Shown here one piece after another: positions 53,403 through 61,447 of a DNA stretch of 64,000 nt (position 1 is the first letter of the stretch; every line of letters starts with the position of its first letter). The position numbers and the translations under genes were made by a program. Source of the DNA: Hymenobacter mellowenesis (GTDB taxonomy: Bacteria > Bacteroidota > Bacteroidia > Cytophagales > Hymenobacteraceae); assembly GCF_030581005.1 (NCBI RefSeq), contig NZ_JAUQSX010000007.1, positions 248,001-312,000 on the forward strand, read 5' to 3'. The notes below the pieces were generated by a model that made no database searches, was not told the origin of the DNA, and saw only the letters and a program-made list of their open reading frames with translations.

Positions 53403-53460
53403 AAAAGCTCGGGTCAGATAACAGGTTCTGGTTATCTGACCCGAGCTTTTAACTTTTTAC
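53403..53460. terminator. long-stem terminator after the TSUP fusion
   Basis: Perfect 20-bp stem from AAAAGCTCGGGTCAG to its complement CTGACCCGAGCTTTT, with loop ACAGGTTCTG-like, followed by AACTTTTTA. It probably acts in both directions for the convergent genes. Confidence 0.83.
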
Positions 53461-53497
53461 AGCAAACTAAAACTCCTCATTATTAATGAACAAAACG

Positions 53498-53938
53498 CTA
53501 TTTCCGCACCCACATCGTATCCGTAATTACCAAATCGGAATTATCCCGATAGCACTTGAACAGATAATAGTCGGCCGTGCCACCCAGAATTTCGGTGTGC
53601 AGCGGCACGGTTTTGCGCAGGTGCTGAATGGAATCGGGAAACGGCTTGGTGCTGCTGATGAGCCGCAAATCGTAGGTGCAGTCGCCGGTCCATTTCACTG
53701 CCAGGGTCGAAATGTCGCCGCTGATTTCATCCCGTTCGATTTGCAGCGAATCGGTGCGTTCAATCAGCGATGAGAAATGAAAGCCGGGTTCATGATGCCG
53801 GAACTGAAAATGCCCGGTCTTAAACCGCTGGCAAACCGCCTTTTCCGGGCCCGTACTACAAGCCGTCAGCCCGAAAGCTACGGCCAGCAGGATGCCCAAG
53901 AACCTGGATGATACAAGATAAGAAGTAAAAAACGACAT
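53498..53938 (-). CDS. hypothetical lipoprotein
   Basis: A 146-residue predicted lipoprotein with lipobox FGLTAC. The mature part contains VCQRFKTGHFQFRH, RTDSLQIERDEISGDISTLAVKWTGDCTYDL and TADYYLFKCYR. This DCTYDL block recurs in small Bacteroidota lipoproteins of unknown function, some mislabelled as topoisomerase subunits. The ATG at 53938 is chosen over 53965. Somewhat AT-richer than the neighbours. Confidence 0.68.
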   Translation of the reverse strand: MSFFTSYLVSSRFLGILLAVAFGLTACSTGPEKAVCQRFKTGHFQFRHHEPGFHFSSLIERTDSLQIERDEISGDISTLAVKWTGDCTYDLRLISSTKPFPDSIQHLRKTVPLHTEILGGTADYYLFKCYRDNSDLVITDTMWVRK

Positions 53939-54107
53939 GAGGGCTTCCGTTGAATGGACCGGCAAACTACAGTTGAACCCGCGTAATGGAAGTAGCTTCT
54001 GTGCCTAAAAGCGGCATCAGGGTCACTCAGCGGCCTTCCTGTGCCGGATTGACGCGCTTTCGCTTCGGAAACACCTAGGCGAAAACGGCTAGTCCCCGGT
54101 ACTCGGC

Positions 54108-54115
54108 TACCTTCG
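54108..54115 (+). promoter_or_regulatory. -7 box for the aminopeptidase
   Basis: TACCTTCG, one base off TAnnTTTG, 29 nt before the ATG at 54145. Confidence 0.45.
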
Positions 54116-54144
54116 CGGTTGTATTACCTCAGCCAATTCTGTTC

Positions 54145-55602
54145 ATGTCCTTCGCCCTTGCCCATGTAGCCGCCGCGCCGGCCCAGTCCACGCAGGTATT
54201 CATTCTGCCCCACGGCACCACCACGCTGCCAGCCGCCGCCGCCGACGACCTGCCCGCCGCGGCCACCCGCTACGTGGAACACGCCCTGGCCGACGACCAG
54301 AAGCTGGTTCACCTCAACCATTTCAGCCACCATCACTACTTCGTGGTGCTGGCCGACAAGCCCACCGCCGCCCAAGTGGCCGAGCAGCTGCGCCGCGCTG
54401 GCCACACCCTCCATGCCCAGCTTAAGGCCGAAAAAGTAGCTGAGGTGTTCATCGAAAACCACAGCGCCACGCCCAACGCCGCCCTGCTGCTGGCTGAAGG
54501 TCTGGCCCTCACCGCCTACCAGTTCGAAGGTTACAAAACCGACGAGAAGTCGCGCAAAGCCCCGGCCCTGAAAGAAGTTTACCTCGTCGGCAACGCCGCT
54601 ACCGCCGCTCAAATCCATGAGCTCGAAGGCCTTTTGCAAGGCGTCGTTCTGGCCCGCGACCTAGTGAATGCCCCGCTCAACAAGCTGAACGCCGTGCAGT
54701 TCGCCGAGCGCATGGCCCAGGCCGGCGACGAAGCCGGCTACTCCACCGACATCCTCGACCTGGCCAAAATCGAAGCTCTGCGCATGGGCGGCCTGCTCGC
54801 CGTCAACCTCGGCTCGCCCGAGCCGCCCACATTCAGCATCCTCGAATATAAGCCCGCCAATGCCCGAAACGAGAAGCCCTACGTCCTCGTCGGCAAAGGG
54901 GTGGTGTTCGATACCGGCGGCCTCAGCCTCAAGCCCACGCCCAACAGCATGGACATGATGAAGTGCGACATGGCCGGCGGCGCGGCCGTGGCCGGCACGC
55001 TCTTCGCCCTGGCCAAAAACCAGGTGCCGCTGCACGTCATCGGCCTCGTGCCCGCTACCGACAACCGCCCCGGCGGCCTCGCCTATGCCCCTGGCGACGT
55101 CATCACCATGCACAGCGGCCTCACCGTCGAGGTGCGCAACACCGACGCCGAAGGCCGCCTGCTCCTGGCCGATGCCCTTAGCTTCGCCAAACGTTACGAA
55201 CCTGAGCTCGTCATCGACCTAGCCACCCTCACGGGCGCCGCCGTGCGCGCCCTCGGCACCGAAGCCAGCGCTTCCATGGGCACCGCCGAGCCCGCCACCC
55301 TGCAAAAGCTCAGCGAAGCCGGCTACACCGTGCACGAGCGCCTCGTGGAGTTTCCGCTCTGGGACGAGTACGCCGACCACATCAAGTCCGACATTGCCGA
55401 CATCAACAACCTTGGCAAGGGCGAAGCCGGCCACATTTCCGCTGGCAAATTCCTAGAGCGCTTTGCCGTGGGCTATCCCTGGATTCACCTCGATATCGCC
55501 GGCCCCGCTTACCTCACCGCCCCCGAAAGCTACCGCGGCAAGGGCGGCACCGGCGTGGGCGTGCGCCTGCTCTATGAGTTCCTGACCAAGCAGCTCGCTT
55601 AA
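54145..55602 (+). CDS. pepA: leucyl aminopeptidase, M17 family
   Basis: Hexameric two-metal aminopeptidase releasing N-terminal residues, 485 residues. The C-terminal catalytic domain is complete: VGKGVVFDTGGLSLKP with the metal-binding Lys and Asp, KCDMAGGAAV, and the family signature NTDAEGRLLLADAL. Further on are LTGAAVRALG and HLDIAGPAY. The N-terminal half is the less conserved macro-like domain. Its TAA lies at the edge of palindromic element A11. Confidence 0.94.
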   Translation: MSFALAHVAAAPAQSTQVFILPHGTTTLPAAAADDLPAAATRYVEHALADDQKLVHLNHFSHHHYFVVLADKPTAAQVAEQLRRAGHTLHAQLKAEKVAEVFIENHSATPNAALLLAEGLALTAYQFEGYKTDEKSRKAPALKEVYLVGNAATAAQIHELEGLLQGVVLARDLVNAPLNKLNAVQFAERMAQAGDEAGYSTDILDLAKIEALRMGGLLAVNLGSPEPPTFSILEYKPANARNEKPYVLVGKGVVFDTGGLSLKPTPNSMDMMKCDMAGGAAVAGTLFALAKNQVPLHVIGLVPATDNRPGGLAYAPGDVITMHSGLTVEVRNTDAEGRLLLADALSFAKRYEPELVIDLATLTGAAVRALGTEASASMGTAEPATLQKLSEAGYTVHERLVEFPLWDEYADHIKSDIADINNLGKGEAGHISAGKFLERFAVGYPWIHLDIAGPAYLTAPESYRGKGGTGVGVRLLYEFLTKQLA

Positions 55603-55604
55603 AA

Positions 55605-55708
55605 GAACGTCATGCAGAGCGCAGCGAAGCATCTCGCGTGCCACCACTAATCCAATCGATTGAATCACTGCTGCACGCGAGATGCTTCGCTGCGCTCTGC
55701 ATGACGTT
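55605..55708. repeat. palindromic element A11 (GCAGAGCG type)
   Basis: Arms AACGTCATGCAGAGCGCAGC and the reverse complement ending GCATGACGTT, with ACTAATCCAATCGATTGAATC in the centre. It starts within a few bases of the pepA stop and ends 13 bp before the pdxA start, so it fills the whole gap. Confidence 0.92.
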
Positions 55709-55720
55709 TCGCTCCTGACA

Positions 55721-56755
55721 ATGCCCCAAAACCTCCCCCGCCTCGGCTTTTCCGTGGGCGACCTCGCCGGCATCGGCCCCGAAGTCATTTACAAAACCCT
55801 GCTCGATGAGCGCCTGCTGCGCATCTGCACGCCCGTCATCTACGGCACGGCCACGGCCCTGTTCGACGACTTCCCCACGCCTGCCGATACCGAGCACCTC
55901 CAGTTTCGTCAGCTGCGCGACGCGGCCGATATCGCTCCCGGCCGCCTCAACGCCGTGACCTGCTGGGACGAGGATTTTGCCCTCGCCCCCGGCCAGCCCT
56001 CCCCCGCCACCGGTGCCGCCGCCCGCGAAAGCCTCCTTTGCGCCGCCCGCGACCTCAAAGCCGGCAAGCTTGACGGCATCGTAACGGCCCCCATCAGCAA
56101 AGACAATACCCAGGCCGACGACTTCCGCTACCCCGGTCACACTGAGTTTCTCACCAGCTTCTTCCAGGCGCCTGAAAGCCTCATGTTCTTGGTAGATGAG
56201 GACGCCGGCCTGCGCATTGCCACCGTCACCGGCCACGTGCCGCTGAAGGACGTGCCCGCCAAGCTTACCGCCGAGCTGCTGCGCACCAAAATCACACTGC
56301 TGCTCAAGTCGCTCAAAAATGACTTCGGCATCCTCAAGCCGCGCATCGCCGTGCTCGGCCTCAACCCGCACGCCGGCGAAAACGGCCTGCTGGGCAAGGA
56401 GGAAGGCGATATCGTGACGCCCGTCATCCAGCAGTTCGCCCACGACGGCCACCTCGTCCTCGGCCCCTTCCCGGCCGATGGTTACTTCGGCACCCAGCAG
56501 TTCCGCCAGTTCGACGCCACGCTGGCCCTCTACCACGACCAGGGCCTGATTCCCTTCAAGCTCATGGCTTTCGAGCGCGGCGTGAACTTCACTGCTGGCC
56601 TTTCAGTAGTCCGCACCTCGCCCGACCACGGCACCGCCTACGGCCTCGCCGGCCAGTACCGGGCCGATGAATCGTCCTTCCGCGCCGCCGTGTACCTAGC
56701 CTGCGACATCTGGAAGCAGCGCTGGGAAGCCGCCCAGCCCCGCTCGGCCCGGTAG
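55721..56755 (+). CDS. pdxA: 4-hydroxythreonine-4-phosphate dehydrogenase
   Basis: Step of the DXP-dependent pyridoxal-phosphate pathway: oxidises 4-phosphohydroxy-threonine, giving 3-amino-1-hydroxyacetone phosphate. The 344-residue product opens GFSVGDLAGIGPEV and has the metal- and substrate-binding blocks GIVTAPISKDN, RYPGHTEFL, LGLNPHAGENG and YHDQGLIPFK with SPDHGTAYGLAG. The open frame starts earlier inside the palindrome; the ATG at 55721 is correct by family start. Confidence 0.94.
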   Translation: MPQNLPRLGFSVGDLAGIGPEVIYKTLLDERLLRICTPVIYGTATALFDDFPTPADTEHLQFRQLRDAADIAPGRLNAVTCWDEDFALAPGQPSPATGAAARESLLCAARDLKAGKLDGIVTAPISKDNTQADDFRYPGHTEFLTSFFQAPESLMFLVDEDAGLRIATVTGHVPLKDVPAKLTAELLRTKITLLLKSLKNDFGILKPRIAVLGLNPHAGENGLLGKEEGDIVTPVIQQFAHDGHLVLGPFPADGYFGTQQFRQFDATLALYHDQGLIPFKLMAFERGVNFTAGLSVVRTSPDHGTAYGLAGQYRADESSFRAAVYLACDIWKQRWEAAQPRSAR

Positions 56756-56783
56756 CTTCTTTTCATAAACGAAATTTTCTTTC

Positions 56784-56791
56784 TACTTTTG
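56784..56791 (+). promoter_or_regulatory. -7 box for higBA
   Basis: Perfect TACTTTTG, directly followed by a 10-bp-arm palindrome, 38 nt before the toxin ATG. Confidence 0.6.
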
Positions 56792-56818
56792 AAACGCGGC
56801 TGGCAACGGCCGCGTTTC
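56791..56818 (+). promoter_or_regulatory. palindromic operator or leader hairpin of higBA
   Basis: GAAACGCGGC / GCCGCGTTTC, perfect 10-bp arms around a 7–8-nt centre, overlapping the expected transcription start. The position suits an operator bound by the HigA-like antitoxin; a leader hairpin is the alternative. Confidence 0.6.
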
Positions 56819-56828
56819 TGCGTTTATT

Positions 56829-57137
56829 ATGGTTGTCCTGAGTTGGCCGATTCTTCGCGAGTTCAGCAAGCAGCATCCCGATGCCGCGAATGCGCTCAAG
56901 GACTGGTACCAGCAGGTAAGCCTAGCCGACTGGCGCACGCTGGCCGACGTTCGTCAATTCTCCAACACGGTTGATTACGTGGGCAACTTTCGTTACGTCT
57001 TCAACATTCGCGGCAACCGCTACCGGCTCATTGCCGCCATTGTATTCTCTACCCGCACTGTTTTTGTCAAGTTTATCGGCACGCACCAGGAATACGACGT
57101 GGTGGATGCTGCCACCATTGATTATTCCAAGCCCTAA
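56829..57137 (+). CDS. higB: HigB-family mRNA-cleaving toxin
   Basis: Type II toxin, 102 residues, of the HigB/RelE-like group of ribosome-dependent ribonucleases. It shows ILREFSKQHPDAANALKDWYQQV, DYVGNFRYVFNIRGNRYRLIAAI and FVKFIGTHQEYDVVDA; the FIGTHxEYDxID ending is diagnostic for the family. The gene precedes its antitoxin, the reverse of most TA modules and usual for higBA. Translation to the antitoxin is nearly continuous (2-bp gap). Confidence 0.92.
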   Translation: MVVLSWPILREFSKQHPDAANALKDWYQQVSLADWRTLADVRQFSNTVDYVGNFRYVFNIRGNRYRLIAAIVFSTRTVFVKFIGTHQEYDVVDAATIDYSKP

Positions 57138-57139
57138 TT

Positions 57140-57511
57140 ATGCTCATCAACACGCTTCAGGAATACCGCGAAGCTTTGCAGCAATTCGATGCGCTGCTAG
57201 CCCAGGATATCGATAATACACCTTCACTCCAGGAGCCGGCCCGCCTGTTGGCCGAAGCCATTCAAGAGTACGAAGTGCGGGTTGAGGATGCACCTATTCC
57301 GCTATCAAAGCCCACCACCCTGCCGGCGATGATTGAACTCAAGCGCCAGCAGCAGCACCTCAAGCAAAAGGAACTGGCTGCCCTGCTCGAAGTGCCGCCC
57401 GGCCGCCTCTCCCAAATCCTGAGCGGCAAGCGGCGCGTAACCATGGACCTGGCCAAAAAGCTCTACGAGCGCCTGCACATCAGCCCCGAGTTTATCCTCA
57501 AAACCGCCTAG
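57140..57511 (+). CDS. higA: HigA-family antitoxin with HTH domain
   Basis: A 123-residue antitoxin and autorepressor. The N-terminal part (residues 1-55) is acidic and helical. The C-terminal half is an XRE-type helix-turn-helix: LKQKELAALLEVPPGRLSQILSGKRRVTMDLAKKL, ending LHISPEFILK. It neutralises the upstream HigB by direct binding and probably represses the operon at the palindrome at 56791-56818. Slightly AT-richer than the surrounding core genes, as for many mobile TA modules. Confidence 0.92.
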   Translation: MLINTLQEYREALQQFDALLAQDIDNTPSLQEPARLLAEAIQEYEVRVEDAPIPLSKPTTLPAMIELKRQQQHLKQKELAALLEVPPGRLSQILSGKRRVTMDLAKKLYERLHISPEFILKTA

Positions 57512-57535
57512 CCAACGGGGAAAATGACCCGAATA

Positions 57536-57567
57536 TTTGGCAAAAAGCCGGATTTTCACTACTTTTG
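57536..57567 (+). promoter_or_regulatory. Bacteroidota-type promoter of the DUF177-rpmF cluster
   Basis: -33 element TTTG at 57536-57539 and perfect -7 box TACTTTTG at 57560-57567, 20 bp apart; the GTG start of the DUF177 gene is 22 nt downstream. Confidence 0.72.
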
Positions 57568-57588
57568 CCCCCTGCTATCCAGCCGACC

Positions 57589-58122
57589 GTGAAAAAAGAA
57601 AGCAAATACGACCTCAACCTGGCCAAGCTGGCGCTGAAAACGCACCACTTTGAGTTCGAGTTGGGTCCCGAATTCTTCGCCTTATTCGACCAGCCGCTGG
57701 TGGAGCATGGCCACTTGCACGCCGACGTGGAGCTCATCAAAACCGAGCGGCTGATGACGCTGAACTTCCACATCACCGGTACCGTGCAGCTCACCTGCGA
57801 CCGCAGCCTCGATGAATTCGACCAGCCGCTGGACATTCACGAGCAACTGCTGGTGCGCTTCGGCGACGAGGCCAAGGAGCTGGACGACAACGTGCTGCAA
57901 ATCACGCCCGACACCCAGACCCTGCCCCTCGCCCAGCACCTCTACGACTACATCGGTCTGGCCCTGCCCATGAAGAAGCTGCACCCGCGCTTCCAAGACG
58001 AGGCCGACGACAACCCCGACGCGCCGACCAAGCTCATTTTCAGCACTCGTCCTGCTGATGATGCGCCCGACGACGACGAGCCGGCCGACCCGCGCTGGGC
58101 CGCGCTGCGCAACCTGAATTAA
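57589..58122 (+). CDS. DUF177/YceD-family protein
   Basis: A 177-residue acidic cytoplasmic protein of the DUF177 (YceD) family, almost always found directly before rpmF and linked to 23S rRNA or 50S maturation in bacteria and plastids. It has the family core TGTVQLTCDRSLDEFDQPL, here with a single Cys, and the following acidic block. The start is a GTG at 57589 (reads VKKESKYDLN). It heads the conserved chain rpmF-plsX-fabH-efp-accB-accC. Confidence 0.9.
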   Translation: MKKESKYDLNLAKLALKTHHFEFELGPEFFALFDQPLVEHGHLHADVELIKTERLMTLNFHITGTVQLTCDRSLDEFDQPLDIHEQLLVRFGDEAKELDDNVLQITPDTQTLPLAQHLYDYIGLALPMKKLHPRFQDEADDNPDAPTKLIFSTRPADDAPDDDEPADPRWAALRNLN

Positions 58123-58190
58123 TCCGTCAGTGCCCCGAGTCGCTCCCCACTCGACAACCGCAACTTCAATCCCCTAATTTCAACTAAACC

Positions 58191-58421
58191 ATGGCTCATC
58201 CTAAGCGCCGCACTTCTTCCGCCGTACGCGACAAGCGTCGCACCCACTACAAGCTGACCCCTAAGGCCGTGACCCTCTGCCCCAACACGGGCGAGCTGCA
58301 CCTCCGCCACAAAGCTTACGTAGTAGACGGCGACCTGTACCACAATGGCCAGCTGGCCATCAAAAACTACGCTAAAACCAACGCTGCGCCTGCAGTTGAC
58401 ACTGCCGAAGACGACGAATAG
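58191..58421 (+). CDS. rpmF: 50S ribosomal protein L32
   Basis: L32 of 76 residues, longer than the usual ~60 because of an acidic C-terminal tail. The family start AHPKRRTSSAVRDKRRTHYK is intact, followed by LCPNTGELHLRHKAY. Of the zinc-ribbon cysteines only one is left, so this is a C-minus form. Basic N-terminus for rRNA binding. Located 68 bp after DUF177 as in most bacteria. Confidence 0.95.
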   Translation: MAHPKRRTSSAVRDKRRTHYKLTPKAVTLCPNTGELHLRHKAYVVDGDLYHNGQLAIKNYAKTNAAPAVDTAEDDE

Positions 58422-58536
58422 CGCGTCAGGTTGTTACTTCGCGGTACCACACGGTCCGGCTTCGCTCCTTTTTTAAGCCAGCGGGGCCGGACTTGTGGTT
58501 CCTACACCCTCACCTGACCTCCCAAACACCTCGTTC

Positions 58537-59478
58537 ATGAAAATAGCCCTCGACGCAATGGGCGGCGATTTCGCCCCCCAAGCCGCCGTGGCGGGTGCGC
58601 TGCTTGCCGCCGAACAACTCGCTGGCCGCGCCACCATCGTCCTCATTGGCCAGGAAGATGCCGTGCGGCCCCTGCTGCTGGCGGCCGGCCCCGCCGGGGC
58701 CGCCCTTGAGTTTGTCCCCGCGTCGCAGATTATCGACATGGGCGAACACCCCGCCAAGGCTTTCCAGCAGAAGCAGGATTCGAGCATTGCCGTGGGCTAC
58801 AAGCTGCTGCTGGCTGGCGAAGTCGACGCCTTCTGCTCGGCCGGCAACACCGGGGCCATGCTCGTAGGCGCCATGCTCACCGTGAAGGCCGTGCCCGGCG
58901 TCATCCGCCCGGCCATCGCCAACTTCGTCCCTAAGCTCAAGCAGGATTTCGGCATCCTCCTCGACGTGGGTGCCAACGCCGAATGCAAGCCCGAAATGCT
59001 GGAGCAGTTCGGCGAGTTGGGCTCGCTGTACGCGCAGTATGTGCTGGGCATCGCCAGCCCCAAAGTGGGCCTGGTGAACTTGGGCGAAGAAGAAGGCAAG
59101 GGCACGCCCATCACCCAAGCCGCGCACCAGCTGCTGAAGGTGAACCCCCACATCAATTTCGTGGGCAACGTGGAAGGCCGCGACATGTTCAACGACAAAG
59201 CCGACGTGATTGTGTGCGACGGCTTCACGGGCAATATCCTGCTGAAAATGGCCGAATCCATCTACGAGATGATGGAGGAGAAGCACATTCACGACCCATT
59301 TTTCGACAAATTCAACTACGAAGCCGTGGGCGGTTCGCCCATTCTGGGCATCAACGACAACGCCATCATCGGGCACGGCCGCAGTACCCCGTTGGCCATC
59401 GGCAACATGCTGGTGCAGGGCTTCAACATGGCCGAGTCGGGCATTGTTGACCAAATAAAGGCTACTTTTAAAACCTGA
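58537..59478 (+). CDS. plsX: phosphate acyltransferase PlsX
   Basis: Makes acyl-phosphate from acyl-ACP, the first step of the PlsX/PlsY route to phosphatidic acid; peripheral membrane enzyme. The 313-residue product has MKIALDAMGGDFAPQ, SAGNTGAMLVGAML, LLDVGANAECKPEML, NVEGRDMF and VCDGFTGNILLK, all family blocks. An upstream in-frame GTG (58495) is not needed. A terminator follows, so fabH has its own transcript as well. Confidence 0.95.
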   Translation: MKIALDAMGGDFAPQAAVAGALLAAEQLAGRATIVLIGQEDAVRPLLLAAGPAGAALEFVPASQIIDMGEHPAKAFQQKQDSSIAVGYKLLLAGEVDAFCSAGNTGAMLVGAMLTVKAVPGVIRPAIANFVPKLKQDFGILLDVGANAECKPEMLEQFGELGSLYAQYVLGIASPKVGLVNLGEEEGKGTPITQAAHQLLKVNPHINFVGNVEGRDMFNDKADVIVCDGFTGNILLKMAESIYEMMEEKHIHDPFFDKFNYEAVGGSPILGINDNAIIGHGRSTPLAIGNMLVQGFNMAESGIVDQIKATFKT

Positions 59479-59498
59479 ACCGTATCATGCGGCGGTGA

Positions 59499-59529
59499 AA
59501 AAACCTCCGGCTCCGGCCGGATTTTTTTT
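59499..59529 (+). terminator. Rho-independent terminator after plsX
   Basis: AAAAAACC, stem TCCGGC / GCCGGA with a 4-nt loop, then TTTTTTTTA. It lies 20 bp after the plsX stop and before the fabH promoter. Confidence 0.72.
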
Positions 59530-59616
59530 AGTCGCTTGCTGGCTCAGCGCCCGTGCCCTGACTGCTAGGCAATTGCCCATTTTCGGCCCGAATTCCCAAT
59601 TATCGCTTGCCCCGCC

Positions 59617-59624
59617 TACTTTTG
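59617..59624 (+). promoter_or_regulatory. -7 box abutting the fabH start
   Basis: Perfect TACTTTTG ending 5 nt before the ATG at 59630; implies a leaderless fabH transcript. Confidence 0.65.
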
Positions 59625-59629
59625 CCCGT

Positions 59630-60640
59630 ATGAAGATTACTGCTGCCATCACCGGCGTGGGCTCCTATGTGCCCGACTACGTCCTCACCAATGCCGAGCT
59701 TGAAAAGATGGTTGACACCACCGACGAGTGGATTATGTCGCGAACCGGCATTCGAGAGCGCCGCATTCTGAAGGGCGAAGACCAGGGCTCTTCGGTGATG
59801 GGCATCAAGGCCGTGCAACAGCTGTTGACCAAAACCGGCACCAACCCCGAGGACGTGGAGCTGCTGATTTGTGCCACCACCACCCCCGACCTGCTGTTTC
59901 CGGCTACGGCCAACATCATTTCCAACGGCGTGGGCATCACCAAGGCGTTCAGCTTTGATATGAACGCGGCCTGCTCCACGTTCCTGTTCGCGCTGGCCAC
60001 CGGGGCGCAATACATCCAGGCCGGCACGCACAAGAAAGTAATTGTGGTGGGCGCCGACAAGATGTCGTCCATCGTGGACTACACCGACCGCGCCAACTGC
60101 ATCCTCTTCGGCGACGGTGCGGCCGCCGTGCTGCTCGAACCCAGCACCGACGGCTACGGCATCCTCGACCAAGTGCTGCGCACCGACGGCTCGGGCGAGG
60201 CTTACCTGCACCAGAAAGCCGGCGGCAGCCGCCGCCCGCCCTCCCACGCCACCGTGGACGCTAAGGAGCACTACATCTACCAGGAAGGTGCCACGGTTTT
60301 CAAATTCGCCGTGAAAAGCATGGCCGATGTGGCCGCCCAGGTGATGGAGCGCAACCACCTCAGCAACGACGACGTGGCCTTCCTCGTGCCGCACCAGGCT
60401 AATAAGCGCATCATCGACGCCACCGCCAACCGCATGGGTGTGGGCCCGGAAAAGGTGATGCTCAACATCGACCGCTACGGCAACACCACCAACGGCACCA
60501 TCCCGCTGTGCCTGGCCGACTACGAAAGCCAGTTGCGCCGCGGCGACAACCTCGTGCTGGCAGCTTTCGGCGGTGGCTTCACATGGGGCTCCATTTACAT
60601 CAAATGGGCGTATGATGGCGATAAAGTGGCCAAGGCCTAG
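59630..60640 (+). CDS. fabH: beta-ketoacyl-ACP synthase III
   Basis: Starts fatty acid synthesis by condensing an acyl-CoA with malonyl-ACP. The 336-residue product has the catalytic triad in family context: Cys in NAACSTFLFAL, His in LVPHQANKRI and Asn in GNTTNGTIP. The opening ITGVGSYVPDYVLTNAEL is also typical. The frame is open 45 codons upstream through the terminator of plsX, so the ATG at 59630 is chosen; the -7 box right before it supports this. Confidence 0.95.
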   Translation: MKITAAITGVGSYVPDYVLTNAELEKMVDTTDEWIMSRTGIRERRILKGEDQGSSVMGIKAVQQLLTKTGTNPEDVELLICATTTPDLLFPATANIISNGVGITKAFSFDMNAACSTFLFALATGAQYIQAGTHKKVIVVGADKMSSIVDYTDRANCILFGDGAAAVLLEPSTDGYGILDQVLRTDGSGEAYLHQKAGGSRRPPSHATVDAKEHYIYQEGATVFKFAVKSMADVAAQVMERNHLSNDDVAFLVPHQANKRIIDATANRMGVGPEKVMLNIDRYGNTTNGTIPLCLADYESQLRRGDNLVLAAFGGGFTWGSIYIKWAYDGDKVAKA

Positions 60641-60665
60641 CGGATAACGAATAGCGGCCAGCCCT

Positions 60666-60673
60666 TAGCTTTG
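60666..60673 (+). promoter_or_regulatory. -7 box for efp
   Basis: Perfect TAGCTTTG, about 117 nt before the efp ATG; implies a leader of about 110 nt in an AT-rich gap. Confidence 0.5.
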
Positions 60674-60789
60674 CACTTATTTTTCTGTTACCTAAAAAGT
60701 TAGTAGCGCGTTCTTGATTTGCTACTGCCTTCAAAAACCACCCACAAAAAGCAGATAGCCAACGGCTATTCGCTAAAAGCTTCAAAACC

Positions 60790-61353
60790 ATGGCATCAAC
60801 CGCCGACTTCCGCAACGGGCTCGTTCTTAATTACAACAACGAGCTGCACGTCATCACCGAGTTTCAGCACGTGAAGCCCGGTAAAGGCCCGGCCTTTGTG
60901 CGCACCAAGATGCGCAACATCAAAACCGGCCGCACCATCGACAACACTTTCAACGCCGGCGTGAAAGTGGAAACGGCCCGCGTGGAGCAGCGCCCGCACC
61001 AGTTCCTGTACAAGGACGATTACGGCTACAATTTCATGGACAACAGCACTTTCGAGCAGATTACCCTGCCTGAGGAGTTGGTGCCTTTTGCCGATATTAT
61101 GAAGGAAGGTCAGGAAGTGACCATCCTCGTGCACGCCGAAACCGAGCAGCCCCTCACCGCCGAATTACCCACCACCGTTGACCTCGTGGTGACCTACACC
61201 GAGCCCGGCCTGCGCGGCGACACCGCCACCAACACCTTAAAGCCCGCCACCGTGGAAACCGGTGCCCGCATTCAGGTGCCGCTGTTCGTGGACGTGGACA
61301 CCAAAATCCGCATCAAAACCAGCGACTACAGCTACGTCGAGCGCGTAAAATAG
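60790..61353 (+). CDS. efp: translation elongation factor P
   Basis: Relieves ribosome stalling at polyproline stretches. The 187-residue, three-domain protein has the KPGKGPAF loop whose tip Lys32 enters the peptidyl-transferase centre. The C-terminal signature region TKIRIKTSDYSYVERVK is intact. No lysine-modifying genes (epmA/epmB) or ymfI are in the window, so the modification state is unknown. Proline-rich lipoproteins and linkers are common here, which fits a need for EF-P. Confidence 0.95.
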   Translation: MASTADFRNGLVLNYNNELHVITEFQHVKPGKGPAFVRTKMRNIKTGRTIDNTFNAGVKVETARVEQRPHQFLYKDDYGYNFMDNSTFEQITLPEELVPFADIMKEGQEVTILVHAETEQPLTAELPTTVDLVVTYTEPGLRGDTATNTLKPATVETGARIQVPLFVDVDTKIRIKTSDYSYVERVK

Positions 61354-61360
61354 CCTCTTG

Positions 61361-61441
61361 TTTAGCTATTAGCTTCTAGCGGTTAGCCATTTGCTGACGG
61401 TCAACGAGAAGCTATTAGCTAACAGCCATTAGCTAATAGCT
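61361..61441. repeat. AGCTATTAGCT-type short repeat cluster
   Basis: The efp-accB gap holds several direct and inverted copies of TTAGCTATTAGC / GCTAATAGCT, able to pair as one long imperfect hairpin. No relation to the AACGTCATG elements. Confidence 0.6.
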
Positions 61442-61447
61442 CCCAAA

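Noticed and set aside
58422..58536. GGTCCGGC/GCCGGAC pair between rpmF and plsX as a terminator
   Set aside because: Long loop, poor stem and no T-run after it; not supported.
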